64,000 bases of DNA from NCBI GenBank assembly GCA_963082975.1, contig OY720350.1, forward strand, positions 21,050,910-21,114,909, given 5' to 3'. A program made the position numbers and the translations under genes. The notes under the pieces were generated by a model. The model had not been told where the DNA came from. It searched no databases and worked only from the letters and a program-made list of their open reading frames with translations. Source of the stretch: Labia minor (lineage: Eukaryota > Arthropoda > Insecta > Dermaptera > Spongiphoridae). Below, one piece after another: positions 25,704-37,090 of the stretch (its first letter is position 1; each line of letters starts with the position of its first letter).

Positions 25704-25954
25704 CAGGGTGGGCGAGAGCACACTCTAAGGGGGGCGCGAGCATATCAAGTGCCCGCAAATTTACGAAAATTTTGTCCTAAAAAAAGGTAAGATGATTTTG
25801 TGGCCAAACTTTTCGAACATTTCCGATTTTTTTTCAAAATGATTCTAAAAAAAAAGTTCAGATGAATTTGCGTTACTCTGAAACAGGGGGGCGTGACCTC
25901 ACATCAGTGTTCTATGAGGGGGGGGCACAGAGCCTGAAAGGTTGAGAACCCTTG
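25704..25954. mobile_element. hAT-type MITE (251 bp)
   Basis: CAGGGTGGGCGAG... at the left and ...TTGAGAACCCTTG at the right, flanked by a perfect 8-bp target duplication TTCTAGGA (25696-25703 and 25955-25962). Length and ends are typical of hAT miniature elements ('..GAGAACCC.TG'). It contains G-rich runs and no coding frame. Confidence 0.88.
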
Positions 25955-26072
25955 TTCTAGGAGGTTTGTTGATATATTCACCATCCTCCTTCTTCACACT
26001 CCAAAGTCAAATTTTATTTAATTCCAAATTTTTTCAAGTCAATAGGATAATATATGACGAAAAATATATTTA

Positions 26073-26215
26073 TGGGGTGACCAATTGGGAAACGTCCGGT
26101 TAGAAGACCAAGGACGCCCTGGGTGGACAATGTAAAAAGGGACGTGAGAGAGATGGAGAGGATAGCGGTTGTGGTTGCTTTGGTCAAGAGCTTTCGAGAT
26201 TCGTAGAGCCACAGA
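26073..26215 (+). pseudogene. LINE reverse-transcriptase C-terminus fragment
   Basis: The plus strand reads GKRPVRRPRTPWVDNVKRDV followed by REMERIAVVVALVKSFRDS, homologous to the 10540-10800 fragment. It is truncated at both ends. Confidence 0.65.
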
Positions 26216-26326
26216 GAAGATAGAATAGAATAGGATAATATATTTCGTAAGTATTTTTACAATTTATCTGAAATAAAAAACGAATCGTTTAAACTTAGAA
26301 TGGAACGAAATTCCATAAATAAAAAT

Positions 26327-26930
26327 CTGGAGTGTCTCCACTCGACTATCTCGCAAATTTGAATTGGAATAAACAACATAATATATTTATATATATATAT
26401 TAAATTAAATTTAAATAATTATAAATTATAAATAATAAATACCAGCGCATGTTTGGCTTTTTGTTGATGGCACCACGTCACGTGTTGGATTTGCACTGTT
26501 AAAAAATTAATTCTGGTACTTTCAGCGATTCAATCAAGCTGAAATTCTATATATAGCAGTTTTATACAATTATTAATCATGTGAAAAATTATCAAACATA
26601 TATCTTTATTTTTACGGTCACTTTAGAAGAAAAAAAATAAAAACGTTGTAGATAATGACCATCTTCAGGTTGAGCTACATTTCTCAAAAGTTGATAGAAA
26701 ACTATGAATTTTGAATAATGCCCATGTACCAAATTTCAACATTCTAGCTCAAACCGTTTTTGCGTAATATTGTCTATATACATAAATACACACACACACA
26801 CACACACACAGCCAGACATTTTTCTCAACCTTAGTGAAAATGATACAGGAACCTTTAAAACGTATAAAAACATCAAAATTTCAACATCGAAAATTTTCGT
26901 GATTGCAATACTATTTAGAGCGAGATAGTA
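26327..26930 (+). mobile_element. HINE-like element, full-length copy
   Basis: 5' CTGGAGTGTCTCCACTCGAC, which can fold as GAGTG-TCTC-CACTC. Subterminal CGACTATCTCG at the 5' side is inverted as CGAGATAGT at the 3' end. Between them are the AT-rich variable stretch, the 'ccagcgcatgtttggc' block, the core 'ACCAAATTTCAACATTCTAG', a (CA)n microsatellite at about 26789-26810 and the palindrome CGAAAATTTTCG. The class (Helentron-associated, DINE-1/HINE-like) is inferred from this layout. It is non-coding. Confidence 0.75.
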
Positions 26931-27838
26931 AAAGTGAACATCAAAGAAGATAAAATTATTCTCAAAAAAAGGTAAAATTATTCTAATCGTTTTTTGACAA
27001 TTTGTTTATTAAAATCAACTGATTTAATTCAATATTTCATTATTGACATTTCAATTAAGATAAAGAGATAATAAAAATGGAGATGGTTCTTTTGGGGTCA
27101 TTAAGATTGTCATCCAGTTCCGGCTATTGAAAAAAAAAATCATTGTCCTTTTGAATATTTTCATTTGATTTTGATAAATAGGCCGATGAATATACGTGAC
27201 ATTGACAAGCCAACGCGATAATATCCATGACAATCAAATTGAGAATATATGTTTCGATAACGGAGAAAAGAAAATAGTAAAAAGGTTGTTGGTGTCCTAC
27301 ATGATTACGTCAGGGGAAATTTAATGGACGAAACGTGCAAATCTTTGTCGAACATGACACTTGGACCCTTTATTTTATTTTATTTTTCATTTTTAAAATT
27401 ATTAAAGAAATTCTACGGTACGTAAATTATTGAGTAATTTTAAAAGAACGATGTATATAATAAGACTATCAATAAAATAAATCTATTGTAAAATTTTAAT
27501 GGAACAAGGACAATTTTAACAATTCGGAAGCTCATAGAGTGGAATGATTTTTATTATCCGGTAAAAATAGATATAAATATATTAATTAAACAAAATGTCT
27601 ACATATTCATTTTTGAAAATTTATCAATTTATATTATAATGTTAAATAATAATATGTCTTTATTAAAAAAATACTAGCGTTAATAATATCAAAATCAAAA
27701 TTTTTTGAAAAATTCTTTATATGTTTAACTATTAGTTCTTGTGATTAAGAAAATAAAACCTACAACTATATGCATATAGCAAAATGTTTATTATTGTTGA
27801 TCTATCTGTAAATAGCTTTTTAAAAAATCTGGAGTGTC
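26931..27838. other. AT-rich intergenic DNA
   Basis: 27030-27360 is slightly less AT-rich and apparently single-copy here, but has no recognisable coding content (60-codon minus frame at 27051-27233 only). Confidence 0.4.
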
Positions 27839-28266
27839 TCCACTCGACTATCTCGAAAATTTGAATTAGATTAAATAACAAATAAGCATTATATTTAAAT
27901 TAAATTTAAAAAATTATAAATTAATAAATAATATTTATTAAAACAGCGCGTGTTTGGCTCTTTGTTGACGGCAAGTGATTTGCAGTGTTAAAAAATTAAT
28001 TCCGGTTCTTTCAGCGATTCAATGAAGCTGAAATTCTATATATTGCAGTTTTATACAATTTTTAATCATGTGAAAAACTATCAAACTTATATATCTTTAT
28101 TTTTACGGTCGATTTAGAGGAAAAAAAAAATCAAAACGTGGTAGGTAGTGACCCACTTCCGGATGAGCTACATTTCTCAAAAGTAGATAGAAAACTTCGA
28201 ATTTTGAATAATGCCCATATATCAAATTTCATTATTCTAGCTCAACCGTTTTTGCGTAATCTTGTC

Positions 28267-28298
<32 letters not shown>

Positions 28299-28406
28299 TC
28301 TCAACCTTAGTGAACATGATTCATGACCCTTCAAAACGTATAAAAACATCAAAATCTCAACATCGAAAATTTTCATGATCGCAATGCTATCTCTGACGAG
28401 ATAGTA
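27839..28406 (+). mobile_element. HINE-like element, full-length copy
   Basis: Complete from CTGGAGTGTCTCCACTCGAC to the 3' hairpin CTATCTC-TGAC-GAGATAG at 28388-28404. The (CA)n tract is at about 28271-28294. Its ends agree with 26327-26930, so this copy defines the boundaries best. Confidence 0.8.
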
Positions 28407-30000
28407 AAAAGGTTAGTTAAATAAACTCGTTTGTTGTCAAGTTTCCATGGTTGATTAATTACTAAAATTAATTGATTTAGTCTAGTCCGAGGTGGCCCCT
28501 TTACAGTCACTCGAAAATTCTTATTATATTCATATATGTTAATTTTTTTTTGTGGTGAGGTAGGAAAATGTCTAACATATAACATATCACAAGTTATCGT
28601 CACAAACTTGGTGTTTGGGACTTGCACCCACTAAAAACCTACCTCGTGGTTGAAAAACAACATCCACCACTTACGTATTACTTCAGGGTGGTGTTCTCTA
28701 TTTTTTTTTTTTCATCATATATGTTAATAAAATAATAGAATGTAGAAACACAATACAGATTGTGCCACTTACAAAACTGGCGTGAATGGTCTATTATAAT
28801 AATAATAATAATTAAAAGAGACCAAATCATTTAATTTACCAAAAGTATTACAACTTATATATAAGTATTTATAAAATGACTTATTTGTGTCATCATTATT
28901 TTTCATCAAAAGATTCTCCATCATCATTTACTTTCTTATTTACTTGAAATTGTTTTCATTTAAATTTTTTTTATTTGCTAATCATTTTTTAGATTCTTAC
29001 CTCGTATATTAAATAAATATTTATTTAAATAAGTATATCTCAGATATATAATAATTAATATCAACATTTTAATTTTGATTTTGATTTTTTAAGAAGTTAA
29101 GAAGAATCTAATGACCTTAAGGTATATATCCCATTGTCAGTTAATGGCAATAATTTATAATTTTTTTTTTGTACATCTTTCTATAATATCATTAGAATCA
29201 TTAGGAATCCTAATTGCTTTATAAAATCAAAGTTAACAATGACATTATTGTCTATATTTTAAATTATAATATAAATATTAATGAATTTCTAATTTTAATT
29301 TATTTAAATATTTGTTGGTTAATGAATTTATAATTAAAGTCAAAAACGTATTAAAATTTTCTAAAATTTAAATTTTTAACTAATCATTGAATTAAATTAC
29401 GATTACAATAACACAAAAAAACAAATATGGTATAATAAATAAGTTCACAATGTATTATTAAACTTTCATAGTATAAAACCAATCCCATATTGCCTTGCTT
29501 TTAATTACTGATTTACATAATGACTGACTAAGCAGACATTAGAGATTCACATTTCTTTGAATTCATTTGAATTCAAAATATAAGGTGACTGAAATGCATA
29601 GGAAAATAAGTTTAATCATAAAATAGAGCTTGACCTTAAAAATAAAAAAATGATTATTATTCACTCAAAGAATTAAAAAAAAATAATAAATCAAATTAGG
29701 GAGTGTAATAAGGAAAGGGAGGGATAAAGGGCACCCACGGACGGCTTTCTGATAGGGGCGGCAGATTTTAGAATATATTATAAAAAGATTTATAACTTAA
29801 GATCAAAATAAAAAAAAAAATTTTTAAGATTCATAATACTTATTGGATGGTTTTCGTGTTTTGGGAACTTATACTTATTTAATTTTAAATTATGACATTT
29901 TTGGATAATAAGAGATTACTTAATTGAGTATTAAAGCACTTGTCGTGAAATGTATTTACACTATGACTGATGCAATAGGTGTTGAGATAATGCTATATCT
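28407..30000. other. AT-rich intergenic DNA
   Basis: 28480-28700 is somewhat GC-richer (gaggtggcccctttac; ctacctcgtggttgaaaaac) with an 84-codon minus frame lacking any known domain. A G-rich patch at 29700-29770 (gggataaagggcacccacgg; aggggcggcagatttta) looks like a transposon edge but has no partner. Confidence 0.4.
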
Positions 30001-30004
30001 ATCT

Positions 30005-30610
30005 ATCTCTATCTCTGTGGCTCTACGGAACTCGAAAGTTCTTGGCCGCAGCAACCACACCCCTCCAAGTATTCCTATTCTGAGCCACAACCTTCTAATC
30101 CCTATCCTCTCCCATTTCACCCACCGTGTCTTGGTCTTCCAAGAGGACGATTCCCACTTGGTCTCCCTTCCAATATATTTTTCGCCATTCTTTCCTCCCC
30201 CCATTCTAGTCACGTGTCCTGCGATTTTATGATTCTAACTATATCTGGAGATGCATAGAGGTCATGCAATTCCTCGTAATGCAATTTTCGCCATTCCCCA
30301 GTGACCTCATCTTTTTTGGCCCATAAATGCTATTCTCAAATACTCTAAATCTACTCTCGTCACCTAAGATCATAGACCATGCCTCAAACCCATATAATAC
30401 AACCGGTAAAATAATTGTTTTATATATTTTAATTTTTATTCCCTTTGATAATCATTTTGACGCGATAAGCCCCTTTATTGCATGATAACAGGCGTTTCCC
30501 GATTGTAACCTTGCTTTAAACTCTTCTCGAATATTATTATCTTTCGTTATCACAGAACCTAAGTATTTAAATTTTTATACATTGGATATTTCAAGATTTA
30601 CATTTTTTTT
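30005..30610 (-). pseudogene. LINE reverse-transcriptase 3' half, decayed
   Basis: The minus strand preserves, in shifting frames, KYLGSVITKDNNIREEFKA, then LQSGNACYHAIKG, then YKTIILPVVLYGFEAWSM, then GPKKDEVTGEWRKLHYEELH, then the 'GRP..RW.DN..RD..E' and 'WRGVVVAAKNF'-type C-terminus. This is the thumb and post-RT region of an insect non-LTR retrotransposon (the 'YGCE.WS' family). Frame changes and stops make it non-functional. It is the longest copy of the family also seen at 10540, 15463, 26073 and 61085. Confidence 0.75.
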
Positions 30611-30619
30611 AGAGAAAAG

Positions 30620-31573
30620 AAATCACTTCTTCATCCAATTGGAGGATAATTAATAATTATAATAATTATAATTATAAATTGAAAAAATAAATAAACAAAA
30701 AAGAAAAAAGTTTATTTGCTTGTTGTTGTAAAATGGACCGTCTTGACCAACGTTAAACAGAAAAACAGATGAACAGTTTGAAAACAGAGATAATGCTATA
30801 TAAAAAATTTATTGTAAGACTAGAAAAATTAAATTTTAATTTTGAAAATGTATTCTATTTTTATTTCTAATAAATTATAGTAACCTATAAAATGTGATTT
30901 ATATGTAATCAAATCAGAATTACAATTATTTTATATACTAGCTATTTTTAATTTTGAATTAAAATAAATGAATACTTATTTTTAATTATTTTATTATTAA
31001 TAAATTTGTTGTGTTAAGTGAAGAAACTTATTTCAATAATATTTTTCTGTTTTTCAATAAATAATAAATATCCTTAAAAATTATATTTAAATTTAATATC
31101 ATTCAATATCCTTAAAGTAATTAAGTCATTTTTGGATTCTTATTGAATATTAAATACTAAAACGTTTTATCATTAAATACAATGTGATTTACACCTAAAT
31201 TACGCCACTGAACAAAGCAAAGTGGGTATAAAACATTTTTTACTTTGTTATTTAATTTTTTAAATAAAAAAAATAGATGATGATAAATTAATTAGATTGA
31301 CGTAATGTGATTTATATAATGTTATATAAAAAAATGTTTTGAAAGTTAAATTGAATCATTATTCAAATTAGAAATAGTTCAAAATTGTTAGAATTGAATT
31401 AAATTGTTCATGTATATTAATTGATTAAAAAAAAGTTAATATATATATTACATTAAAAGGGTATAGTATAATTTTTTAGAATTATTTTGTTAAAATAAAA
31501 AAGTTTGTGATTTTTTTCTCTTTTTTCATCCATATTACAAATTATTAAAAAAAATATTTTCCTAATCTATAGA
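30620..31573. other. AT-rich intergenic DNA, nothing recognised
   Basis: No gene or shared repeat was noticed. Confidence 0.45.
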
Positions 31574-32096
31574 TACGAGAGGAGGTCAATAAGTCCATGA
31601 CTTTTTGAATGAAACATAGGTTTTTGGATAAAAAATTATTTTATTTTTCAACATAGTCTCCTTTGAGCTTTATACACCTCGTCCAACGTTTCTCCATTTT
31701 TTTTATGCCTTCCAAAAAATAAGATATGTTGAGAACATCAAAATAGATTTGTTTGTGAGATGATTTCATCGTTGGAGTCAAATCTTTCCTCCGAGTCATT
31801 TCTTCATGTTAGTAAACAAGAAAGTCACTCGGGGCTAAATCTGGAGAATAGAGCGGAGAGAGCAATTTGTATCTAAATTCATGGATGTTCATGGAAATTC
31901 ACTTTTTTCCATTTTCTTCTCAAATCACGAAGTAGTCTGGTATTAATGAATGTGAAACAAAAACTACAAGACCCAGCTGGATCAAATTTCATCAGAAGTC
32001 AGCTGATAGTTGCCTGATAACAGGTTCAGTGTTGCCATTTCATTTAAAAAAAACGAGAAATTCCAAAAGTCACGGACTTATTGACCTCTCCTCGTA
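31574..32096 (-). mobile_element. Mariner-type deletion derivative with TIRs
   Basis: Left end TACGAGAGGAGGTCAATAAG and right end (reverse complement) TACGAGGAGAGGTCAATAAG continue as imperfect inverted repeats of about 30 bp. The element starts and ends at TA dinucleotides, as expected for Tc1/mariner insertion. Inside, the minus strand reads SPLYSPDLAPSDFLVY, the conserved block containing the third catalytic aspartate of mariner transposases. Most of the transposase is deleted and the rest is frame-broken, so it is non-autonomous. It is a different subfamily from the 17600-18420 relic. Confidence 0.8.
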
Positions 32097-35000
32097 TAAT
32101 ATTATAATATTGTTAAAAGAATTTTATTAATGTTTTAACTTGTTAAGTAAATAAATAAATTTACATTTGAAGAAGTCGGCACCCTTCCTTAAAGACCTGC
32201 CGGATTTCGGCTTGAATTTACCAAATACTGAATAATCCATTTAAATAAAAATTGATCATTCCAAATCTTTGTATTACTAATTTGGGCAGTTTAATATTAT
32301 TAGATGATATTTTTCTATAATAATTAATTTATTAGTTTATCAATTTTATCATAGTTTTTAAATTAAAATTTCAAGATTTTTATATTTTCTAATAAAAATA
32401 TTTGTTAATGTTTATTTATATATATAAAAAGGAATTTTACAAGGTTGATTGTGATTCATTCGAATTAATAAATAATTTGATAATATCCGATATAGAATCA
32501 GTCAGATTTTTTTTTTTTTTGTTTTTTTTTTATCCATTCATTTTTTTTCTTTTCTTTTTCAATGAATTTATCGATTATTTGAATTTCCATTCTTTTACAT
32601 TTCATCGTTACGTTTACGGTATTATCGTTTTGTCTTTTTTCATCTTGCTATCTTTGATCTCTCTATGGCTCTAGGTAAATGCAAAGAACGCCGTTAGTAA
32701 AGAATGAAGGGGCCGTTAACCTTGGGCTTCGCACTTATTTCTCAGGACCAAAAGCTATTCGTTACATTGGTCAATCATTTCAAAAGGTTTTTTTGTAAAT
32801 AAAAAAAAAAACTGGAAATCTAGTTAAATCTTACGATCTATTGTCATTTTGATAATTTTTCTATTTGGTTTATGATGTCATTTGAATTAAAATATCTTAC
32901 TAAATTATAAATACTTAAAATGATCAAATGATCACGATGATATATACTTTCTCTTCTTATTCTTTTCTTTTCATAATACATTAATTTGATGTGAAATTCT
33001 GACGTTATAAAAAAAATTCCGAAATTTATTCCGAGTAGATATTTTTGACTATCAAAAAAAAAAAAAAAAAAAAATAAACAATAAGAAAAAAAATAATGGG
33101 TCAAAATTTAAAAATGGTCACCTGATTAAATCTTTTTTGATGTTTAAACAAATGACATTATGAATTATGAAGAAAATATTTTTTTAATGGAATCTTATAA
33201 CTTATAACATAGAAATTAACATGAGAAATAATTTAAATGTTACTCCAAACACATTTACAAAGTTAAATTAGAGTCCCTATAGTTCAAAATCAGGACACGC
33301 CTGCTGGTGACAGGAATCAAAACTATTCTCTTGTTTAATGATTCATTATTGGATTTATTTGATTTTTAAAATTTGAATTTTGAAGTATATAACAACTCTA
33401 CTAATTAAATTGAAATAATTTAATTATTATTTATTTATTATGATGGAAAATATAATTTTTGTTTTATTAATATTAATAGTTTTTTGAATCTTACGTGAAC
33501 TAAATAATATTTTAATTTATTCATTTATTGATGGAATTTACTGTAACTATACATTTTTATATTATTATGCATATTTGATTATCTGATATTTATTATATAT
33601 TTATTATTTGTTGCTCACACACAATAATAATAGAAATACTTGTTTTAGAATGTTGGAACAGGCAATTTTTAATCCTAGTATGCTTTGTACATATATATTA
33701 TATCTATATGTATCATGAAAATGAGTTAAAAAAATCGCTGAAATTATATATATATTTATATATACATAAGTAAATGAAAGTAAATATATATATGAATTTT
33801 TATTTAATTATTTAAATATATGTAAAAATAGGTTTCTTAAAAAAACAAAAAGTATAGAATAAAATGTATATTTGTTTTTATTTAAGTTTCTATATACAAC
33901 ATTATTAACAAGTATAATATTGGCACTCAATAATAATTGATTTATTAAGTGTCATGAGCTGACGGATTAAACTAAGAGGACTAAAGATAAATTGGAACCG
34001 TTTTTTTTTGCACTCGGAATTGAATTTCATTTAATATACAATTTGATATAGTGCGGCTACATTCTCAAGTTGCATTTATTTATAATTAAATGATGCTATT
34101 TTCATAAGTGATTGGTCCTTTACTTAAAGGGCAAGAAAGGGAATTAAAAGGGAAGATTAACAATTCAATTTTTAACAAGAATTTTCTAACAATTTACAAA
34201 AGCAATCATTGGAATTGGTTTTTACATTTTAGAAACAAATTTTCTAATATTTATCCGATCAACTACACAAAAAATATATCAAAATGAAGGTTTGAATAGA
34301 TAATAACAATATTGATATATTTTTATCTTTTAATTATCTAAAATTTAGTGGACATTTGTTTTAGAATCTTAAAGAGTAGATGATATATTAATTTTTTTTT
34401 AAATAAGAATATTGCTTATACTCAGGGAATCTAATTTATCTTATACAATGTTTTGAAATAAATTTTATGAACATCTCGCTATATTTATTACAAATTTTAA
34501 GGGGGAGGGGAGGGAGTAGTTTAAGGCGAGTTAATTATAATCCGTATATATTGAAAAATAAAATAAATATATAATTGAGGGAATTAGGAGATGATCAGCC
34601 TTCAATTCATAATTGATGTTTTATTTTTTGAGCATATAAGCGTATTATTCAGCATTAATCAATATTTTTAATGGGTTAATTTAATTCATTGGGGTTAATA
34701 CAGGACCGCATTAATTAGACGCGTGTGGGCATAATCATACAAAAATAATATTGCTTCCTTGAAAATATCCTGTCATTTATTTAATCGGGTAAAATTTTGC
34801 GCCTCTTAAATTGAAAATGCGGCTTATGTTAACAATCAATTAATTGTACTGTCAAAATTAACTTTAAAAGAAAAACGGCTGATTACAATTTATTTTCATT
34901 TAAACATTTCATAAGATAATTAAACAAAAAAAAATGTTTTTTAGAAAATAAGCAGCTTTTCTTAAATTTCAGTCTTTAGGTCATATAACGGTACGAATCA

Positions 35001-36930
35001 ATGCAAATTGAAAATCATATTATATATCATTTAACCGAGTGCTAACTTAACAACTAAATTCATCAAAAAATAATACTATGACAATTACAATTTATTTTTT
35101 ATTTTTAAATAAATACTTTAAATATTTTAATAAAGTTTTTTTCATTTTTGTTTTTTTTTATATAATAAAATACAGCACTAGTTTCGTATGGCAGTAATGA
35201 TAAGTGTGTATTTATACATTTCTTAGAAAAATTCTAACTAAAGATATTGAATAAATTTGTGACCAATACTCTAATTTCCATACGAAGATTATATATTATA
35301 TAAATATATATAAGAAAGTCTTTAATGAACAAGGCATTTGATAATGTATTTAAAAAAATTGTATAATTTATTAAAGTCGGTCTTTTGGAGAATAATAAAA
35401 AAAAAGAATTGTAAAAATAATTGATTAATAATCATTAAGCAATATTAAAAATACATGATGAACATTTTAATTAATTTTTTTTTTAAAATAGATACTTTTA
35501 AAAAAGAAAAATAATTAAAATAAGATATATACATAGTTTAGACTAGTGATTTTATTTTTCGATAAGAAAAAATAATAATTAAAATAAAATGTTCAATCTA
35601 AGTGTTATATTGACACCAATAGAAACATTTTATAATTATACTTATAACAATTTTTTTATATTATAAATGAATTAATTATTTTATTTGAATTTAGAAAATA
35701 GAGGAAAAATTGAAATGAATTTATTAAATAAACTATTATTATCATAATATATTTCTTATAAGTCAATAATAAATTTATTATTTGTGTTAAACGTTTAATA
35801 TTTATCTCAAATTTTAGAAAAAATAAATAAAGACCGATTTCAATAAATTTTTAATGCCAATGGATTGCCTTAATGGATTACATTTTTCTTCATTTATTTG
35901 GATATTCAATTAATTTATGTACATTTTTTTACTTTCGTATAGCATATACCATAAATGAAATATATAATTGAAATAATTAAACAACCTAATATTGCATCTA
36001 ATTAAAAGACTTATTAATTATAATAAATATATATATATATATATATATATACTAATAATTGATATATATCTTGCAAGTGACTATATATTTATAATAATAA
36101 TATAATAATAAAAATTCCACTGTTTTGCAGAAATATGAATATACAATTAATATTAAAAAACTAAATATGTAAAATCTATAAATAAATCATGGTCTAAAAT
36201 TAAATAAATTATTGAAGAAATTACTTAAAAATATTGAGTATTAAAAAATTAGCATATAAATTGTTTTTAAAAGTATATGGCATCATAGATATTCCCTTAA
36301 AATAGTGTGAATTTTCGTTTCAAAAAGAAAAGTTTTTTAATTAATAAACAATAAATTAATTAGTTAAATAATTATATATATACATAATTGACACAGAGGA
36401 TCTCGATTTGTTACTTATTGTAATAGAATAAATTAATTTGTGCTCTGTAAAAAATATTATTAAATATGAAATTATTAATTATATTAGGTTATTAATATTA
36501 GAATATAAAAAAATATGAATAGATTTGCCAAATATAACAGTAAAATAGATTTTATATAATACATAGATAGAGAAAATTTTTGATATAAAAAAAATTAATA
36601 AAATAATAACTATTTAAAAAAGCGATTCTAATTTATGTATATATTTCTTTTTAACAAACAGGATTTTTATTATATATTATTATTATAATCGCGTGCGTTT
36701 CAAATAAAAAAAAAATAAATAAATAAATTCGTTGTTTAAAATATGGTAACGAGTCAAAGAAAATAAAGGATAGTTTTGCGTTTGTATATTGAACGCAAGA
36801 ACCTTTAAGATTCATGAATATAATATTATATTATATAATAATAGTAATATTATAATATTATTTATAGGTATGATTATATGGTAACAAGAATACATACAGT
36901 GCTTTCAATGCAAGATGAAAAAATATGATA
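32097..36930. other. AT-rich intergenic DNA downstream of Mvb12
   Basis: No coding exon is supported. The 90-codon frame at 32402-32674 and the 86-codon frame at 32844-33104 are T-rich low complexity. A G-rich tract (gggggaggggaggg) lies at about 34500-34515. 34640-34830 is distinct, rich in TAAT-core motifs (see separate entry). Confidence 0.5.
34640..34830. promoter_or_regulatory. Possible TAAT-rich regulatory patch
   Basis: Within about 190 bp occur cattaatc, taatgggttaatttaattc, ggggttaatacagg, gcattaattagacg and tttaatcgggt, interspersed with GC-richer words (gacgcgtgtgggc). The clustering of homeodomain-type TAATTA/TAATC cores in otherwise non-repetitive sequence could mark an enhancer. 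In such AT-rich DNA, TAAT is common by chance, so support is weak. Confidence 0.2.
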
Positions 36931-36935
36931 CTTGA

Positions 36936-36941
36936 TTTATT
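36936..36941 (-). terminator. Candidate poly(A) signal of Mvb12
   Basis: TTTATT on the plus strand (AATAAA on the minus strand), about 150 bp beyond the stop codon. Others may exist in this AT-rich DNA. Confidence 0.35.
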
Positions 36942-37090
36942 TTTTATGTCATTTGAGCTTTCAACTTTTAATGAAAATTAAGGAAGAGAAAGATATGAAT
37001 TTTTTACGGAACGGAAGTCCTTTTTAAGGGTGGAATTAGACTATCAACTCGAGAATGATATAAATCTAGGAAGAGAATTTCCGGAAGCGC

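Noticed and set aside
32402-33104. Two 86-90 codon frames suggestive of membrane proteins
   Set aside because: Hydrophobicity comes from poly-T runs. There is no splice context, domain or repeat conservation.
34500-34516. G-quadruplex candidate (gggggaggggaggg)
   Set aside because: Only three clear G-runs of three or more are present. A stable four-run quadruplex is not assured.
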